Below the pieces are notes generated by a model that saw only the letters and a list, made by a program, of their open reading frames with translations, searched no databases and had not been told where the DNA came from. Positions 16,221-18,986 of a DNA stretch of 18,986 nucleotides are shown here, in pieces. The stretch covers positions 1-18,986 of the forward strand of contig JAFZLQ010000089.1 of the NCBI GenBank assembly GCA_017551425.1, written 5' to 3'. This DNA comes from Bacteroidales bacterium. GTDB lineage: Bacteria > Bacteroidota > Bacteroidia > Bacteroidales > UBA932. The translations under genes were made by a program, and so were the position numbers. Each line of letters starts with the position of its first letter. Positions within the stretch are counted from its first letter, which is position 1.

Positions 16221-16625
16221 TTAGTGTTTTTTACGTTTGGAAGAGCGCAGGCGGCTGGCGCTGCGGACTATCAGCTCATCGGCCCAGATGCCGCGGGCGG
16301 CCAGCACGTCGAGTATGACGGCCACCACCGGGAACAGGGCCGGAACATGGAACAGGGGGTCGTTGCCGGTCACGACAAAATCGACCACGAGCCAGACCTG
16401 CAGCGCAAGGGTGAGCAACGCCGCAAGCACCGCAGTACGCACCTGGAAGATGCGGAACTTCCATGTCGTGAGGGCAAGGATGTGCAGCAGCAGGCTGAGG
16501 ATCAGCAGCACTAGGTACGGCCAGTAGGAGGTGAAACCGACGCCCTCGGCCTTGTCGCAGAAGAACATGGCGGCAATAAGGCCGGTCGCTATTGCAAGAT
16601 ATAATGTCTGGACTCTCTGCCACAT
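16221..16625 (-). CDS. DUF4293 four-helix membrane protein
   Basis: This 134-residue protein starts MWQRVQTLYLAIA, like the DUF4293 family found in Bacteroidetes. It has four predicted membrane helices (about 6-23, 36-53, 62-84, 93-111) and a basic tail ending RSSKRKKH that should face the cytoplasm. The family has no assigned function. It starts three bases after the LytTR regulator's stop and ends 11 bases before the nucleoside phosphorylase, so it is in the same transcript. Partnership with the LytTR membrane protein is possible but only inferred from position. Confidence 0.85.
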   Translation of the reverse strand: MWQRVQTLYLAIATGLIAAMFFCDKAEGVGFTSYWPYLVLLILSLLLHILALTTWKFRIFQVRTAVLAALLTLALQVWLVVDFVVTGNDPLFHVPALFPVVAVILDVLAARGIWADELIVRSASRLRSSKRKKH

Positions 16626-16628
16626 AGG

Positions 16629-17516
16629 CTAACGGGAATTGAAACGGGCAAGCACGGCCTGCTCGTAGGTTTTGGATACCGGGATGCGGGGCGTGGCGTC
16701 GCTTTCCAGCTCTATGCCGTAGCCGTCCTTGCCGGACGACAGGACCCGCACCTTGCGTATGTTGATTATGTATTTGCGGTGACAGCGCACGAGGTCGGAG
16801 CCGGCGAAACTGTCTTCAACCGTCTTGAGGCGGCAGCGGAGCATATATTTGCGCATGTCGCCGGAACTGTCTGTGTACCAGACCTGTATGTAGTTGTCGT
16901 CCGATTCGATGAAGAAAAGGTTGGAGGGACTGATGTCGAACTTGAGGGCGCCGCTGTTGTCGAAAAGGGTGATGCGCTGTTCCTCGCTGGGGGCGATGGG
17001 GGCGTCGCTGACGACCTCCGCATACTTCATTAGGCGTATGGTGTTGTCTTTCTCCTCCAGGAGGAAATACTGGGCGCTCACGAGATACGGCACGCCGAGC
17101 GACAGGGCGGTGTAACCGAGGGCCCCGAGGAAAATGAGGCCGAAGTCGTCCCTCTCCAGGGTGATGATGCCAAATTTGTCCCCCTCCGCCGTAAAGAAAG
17201 TGTACAGGAGGGCGATGAGCACGACCTCCGCCGTGTTCCAGAGAACGTAGTGCAGGACCGTGAAATTGTCTGCGGCGTGCGCTGTGTGCATGAGCATCTT
17301 GCTGACTATCACGATGGCCAGCGAGATGAGGAAGAACACCACGGTGAAGATGAAGGCCTCGCTGCGGCCGAGGGCGAACCAGGCGTTGTGGGAGAAGGGA
17401 ATGCTCAGCAGCAGGAAGGCCAGGGATATGAAAGCCGCGAAAACCACGGTTGCTATCAACTGGTGCTTGCCTAGCAGTATGCGGGGCAGCTGTGCGCTGA
17501 GCGAGTAGGAGGCCAT
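16629..17516 (-). CDS. Membrane-anchored LytTR-family transcriptional regulator
   Basis: The 295-residue protein has four hydrophobic helices (about 19-40, 54-73, 93-109, 124-144), then a cytoplasmic LytTR DNA-binding domain (about 185-292). Signature parts are FFIESDDNYIQVWY (201-214), MLRCRLKTVED (225-235) and RCHRKYIINIRKV (244-256). It lacks a receiver or kinase domain, so signal sensing probably occurs in the membrane part and is passed directly to DNA. The start was set at the ATG at 17516 (MASYSLSAQ); an in-frame ATG at 17567 lies before the -7 box (17531-17524) and inside the fabF leader, so is unlikely. It heads the operon with DUF4293 and the nucleoside phosphorylase and is divergent from fabF, whose promoter it may share or control. 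Confidence 0.87.
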   Translation of the reverse strand: MASYSLSAQLPRILLGKHQLIATVVFAAFISLAFLLLSIPFSHNAWFALGRSEAFIFTVVFFLISLAIVIVSKMLMHTAHAADNFTVLHYVLWNTAEVVLIALLYTFFTAEGDKFGIITLERDDFGLIFLGALGYTALSLGVPYLVSAQYFLLEEKDNTIRLMKYAEVVSDAPIAPSEEQRITLFDNSGALKFDISPSNLFFIESDDNYIQVWYTDSSGDMRKYMLRCRLKTVEDSFAGSDLVRCHRKYIINIRKVRVLSSGKDGYGIELESDATPRIPVSKTYEQAVLARFNSR

Positions 17517-17523
17517 ATCTCTG

Positions 17524-17550
17524 CAAATATATGAAAAATTTGTATATTTG
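17524..17550. promoter_or_regulatory. Back-to-back promoters of the LytTR operon and fabF
   Basis: CAAATATA at 17524-17531 reads TATATTTG on the minus strand and ends seven bases before the LytTR ATG (17516). TATATTTG at 17543-17550 on the plus strand ends 23 bases before the fabF ATG (17574). The two identical boxes are only 11 bases apart, so polymerases at one should exclude the other. Confidence 0.6.
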
Positions 17551-17573
17551 CGGCCTGAAAAAACCATAACCTG

Positions 17574-18827
17574 ATGAGCAAAAGAGTAGTAGTAACAGGA
17601 CTCGGAGTCATTTCATGCATAGGCAACGATGTAAGCACCTTCTGGAACAGTCTCAAGACCGGAGTATGCGGCATCGACTTCATCCCGGAGTTCGAGGAAG
17701 GCGGGCTTCCAGTCAAGATAGCCGGCAAGGTCAAGGACTTCAACCCCGAGGATTACGGCATGGACAAACCCTTCATCCGCAAGCAGGATCCGTTCACCGT
17801 TTTCGCCATGGCCGCAGCTTATCAGGCAATGAATGATTCCGGCCTCGTGTGCGGAGAGAACATCAAGCCGGAGCGCCTTTCCACCTACGTCAGTTCCGGA
17901 ATCGGCGGATTCGCCACCATCCAGAGAGAGATCGAGAAGATGGTCGAGGATCCCACCGGACAGTGGATCTCTCCCCTCTTCGTCCCCACCATGATTTCCG
18001 ATATGGCAGGCGGACAGATTGCCATCAAATACGGTGCCCAGGGCTCCTGCATAGACATAGTCACCGCATGCGCCACCGCCACACATTCCATAGGCGAGGC
18101 CTATCGTGCCGTCAAGCACGGATACACCGACGCCGTGATTGCCGGAGGTACAGACCATTGCGCCATACCCATCGGCGCTGCGGCCTTCGGCAACGCCCGC
18201 ACCCTTTCCCGCGCAGAGGATCCCAAGTACGCCAGCCTACCGTTCAACGCCAACCGCAGCGGCTTCGTAATGGCAGACGGTTCCGCGGTTCTCGTGCTCG
18301 AAGAGATGGAGCACGCGCTTGCCAGGGGCGCAAGGATTTATGCCGAGGTGGTCGGCTACGGCAGCACCTGCGACGCCTACCACGCCACCGCTCCCAGGCC
18401 GGACGGATCGACCCAGGCGCGCTGCATACGCCAGGCCCTGGACCAGGCGGGATTCAATCCCGACGGCGATTGCGTTTACATCAACGCCCATGGGACGGGC
18501 ACCCAGCTCAACGATGTCGCAGAAACGGCAGCCTACAAGATCGCTTTCGGAGAAGCCGCGTACAAGATCCACATCAGCAGCACCAAGTCCATGCACGGGC
18601 ATATGTTCGGTGCGACAGGCGCGGCGGAGGCGATCGCCGCCATCCTCGCCCTTCGCGACGGTGTCGTGCCTCCCACCATCAACCTCGATACGCCCGACCC
18701 GGAGTGCGACCTTGACTACACGCCCAACGTCGCCGTCGAGGCTCCGCTCACGCTCAGCCTCTCCGACTCCTTCGGCTTCGGCGGTCACAACGCCTGCATT
18801 GCGTTCCGCAGACCTGCGGAACGCTGA
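17574..18827 (+). CDS. fabF: Beta-ketoacyl-ACP synthase II
   Basis: The enzyme condenses malonyl-ACP with an acyl-ACP, the elongation step of fatty-acid synthesis. The 417-residue protein has the full Cys-His-His triad: C166 in TACATATHS, H306 in NAHGTGT and H343 in MHGHMFGATGA, with the conserved K338 in STKS. SFGFGGHNA near the end is also intact. The usual SMTGH is SMHGH here (H341 in place of Thr), a mild departure. No acpP or other fab gene adjoins it, so it could be a second KAS with a specialised acyl chain; FabF is the closest name. The final codons (AFRRPAER) and the stop TGA at 18825-18827 lie within an inverted repeat and the first unit of a tandem repeat array. Confidence 0.93.
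   Translation: MSKRVVVTGLGVISCIGNDVSTFWNSLKTGVCGIDFIPEFEEGGLPVKIAGKVKDFNPEDYGMDKPFIRKQDPFTVFAMAAAYQAMNDSGLVCGENIKPERLSTYVSSGIGGFATIQREIEKMVEDPTGQWISPLFVPTMISDMAGGQIAIKYGAQGSCIDIVTACATATHSIGEAYRAVKHGYTDAVIAGGTDHCAIPIGAAAFGNARTLSRAEDPKYASLPFNANRSGFVMADGSAVLVLEEMEHALARGARIYAEVVGYGSTCDAYHATAPRPDGSTQARCIRQALDQAGFNPDGDCVYINAHGTGTQLNDVAETAAYKIAFGEAAYKIHISSTKSMHGHMFGATGAAEAIAAILALRDGVVPPTINLDTPDPECDLDYTPNVAVEAPLTLSLSDSFGFGGHNACIAFRRPAER
18801..18824. repeat. Perfect 11-bp inverted repeat at the 3' end of fabF
   Basis: GCGTTCCGCAG (18801-18811) and CTGCGGAACGC (18814-18824) are exact reverse complements with a 2-base centre. The palindrome ends directly before the fabF TGA. It could act as part of a transcription end signal or as the junction where the tandem repeat begins, since the right arm is the start of the first repeat unit. 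Confidence 0.8.
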
Positions 18828-18986
18828 TTCCACGTTACCCCCTGGCGGCTGAGCGCCGCCTTCCCCTCGGGGGAGCCGCAGGCGCCCAAGTGCGGAACGC
18901 TGATTCCACGTTACCCCCTGGCGGCTGAGCGCCGCCTTCCCCTCGGGGGAGCCGCAGGCGCCCAAGTGCGGAACGCTGATTCCACG
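18815..18986. repeat. 76-bp tandem repeat array running off the window end
   Basis: Units start at 18815, 18891 and 18967, each opening TGCGGAACGCTGATTCCACG. The first two are identical across their 76 bases; the third is cut after 20. Each unit holds two hairpins: GGCGGC-TGAGC-GCCGCC (18844-18860 in unit 1) and TCCCC-TCG-GGGGA (18862-18874). Units abut without spacers, so this is not a CRISPR array. The first unit supplies the final codons and stop of fabF. No gene is visible after 18827. Total copy number is unknown because the array continues past the window. Confidence 0.92.

Noticed and set aside
17517..17567. Upstream ATG (17567) as start of the LytTR regulator
   Set aside because: It precedes the -7 promoter box and overlaps the fabF promoter; the ATG at 17516 gives a natural N-terminus.

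Overview
The window comes from a fairly GC-rich member of the Bacteroidales (Bacteroidota), probably an uncultured gut-type lineage; the genus cannot be fixed from the sequence alone. Three things support this. Several genes have the Bacteroidetes -7 promoter box TAnnTTTG just upstream. The leucyl-tRNA synthetase carries the insertion ahead of KMSKS that I associate with this phylum. The gene set (DUF4293, SPOR lipoprotein, gyrA followed by a TPR protein, membrane-anchored LytTR and AraC regulators) is also typical. Nearly all of the sequence is coding, and no rRNA, tRNA, CRISPR, phage or transposase gene was seen.

Layout. Positions 1-1090 (minus) hold the N-terminal 363 residues of DnaK, cut by the window edge. 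A 400-bp non-coding gap follows. It holds a 78-bp tandem repeat, a 77-nt imperfect hairpin, and the promoter of an RluA-family pseudouridine synthase (plus, 1492-2187). A membrane-anchored AraC-type regulator (minus, 2235-3194) converges on it. Next comes a tight minus-strand operon read from 9733 down to 3275: SPOR lipoprotein, an M28-peptidase-like/TonB-C fusion, leuS, and two overlapping YitT-family membrane proteins. A CapA-like phosphoesterase diverges from it (plus, 9770-10831) and ends flush against the stop of a TPR protein. The TPR protein follows gyrA on the minus strand (14683 to 10832). A stand-alone Clp N-domain protein (plus, 14753-15316) diverges from gyrA. A minus-strand operon, LytTR membrane regulator - DUF4293 - nucleoside phosphorylase (17516 to 15325), then lies back to back with a FabF-type ketoacyl-ACP synthase (plus, 17574-18827). 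The window ends in a second tandem repeat of 76-bp units that begins inside the last codons of fabF.

Most genes are housekeeping: protein folding, tRNA charging, DNA topology, rRNA or tRNA modification, fatty-acid elongation and nucleoside salvage. The less ordinary items are these. The M28-like fusion has lost every recognisable zinc-ligand and catalytic residue. The Clp N-domain protein has no ATPase. Six genes have a promoter -7 box ending only 3-8 nt before the start codon, which suggests leaderless mRNAs. Two unrelated tandem repeats of nearly equal period sit near the two ends of the window. No complete new defence or mobile system was found.
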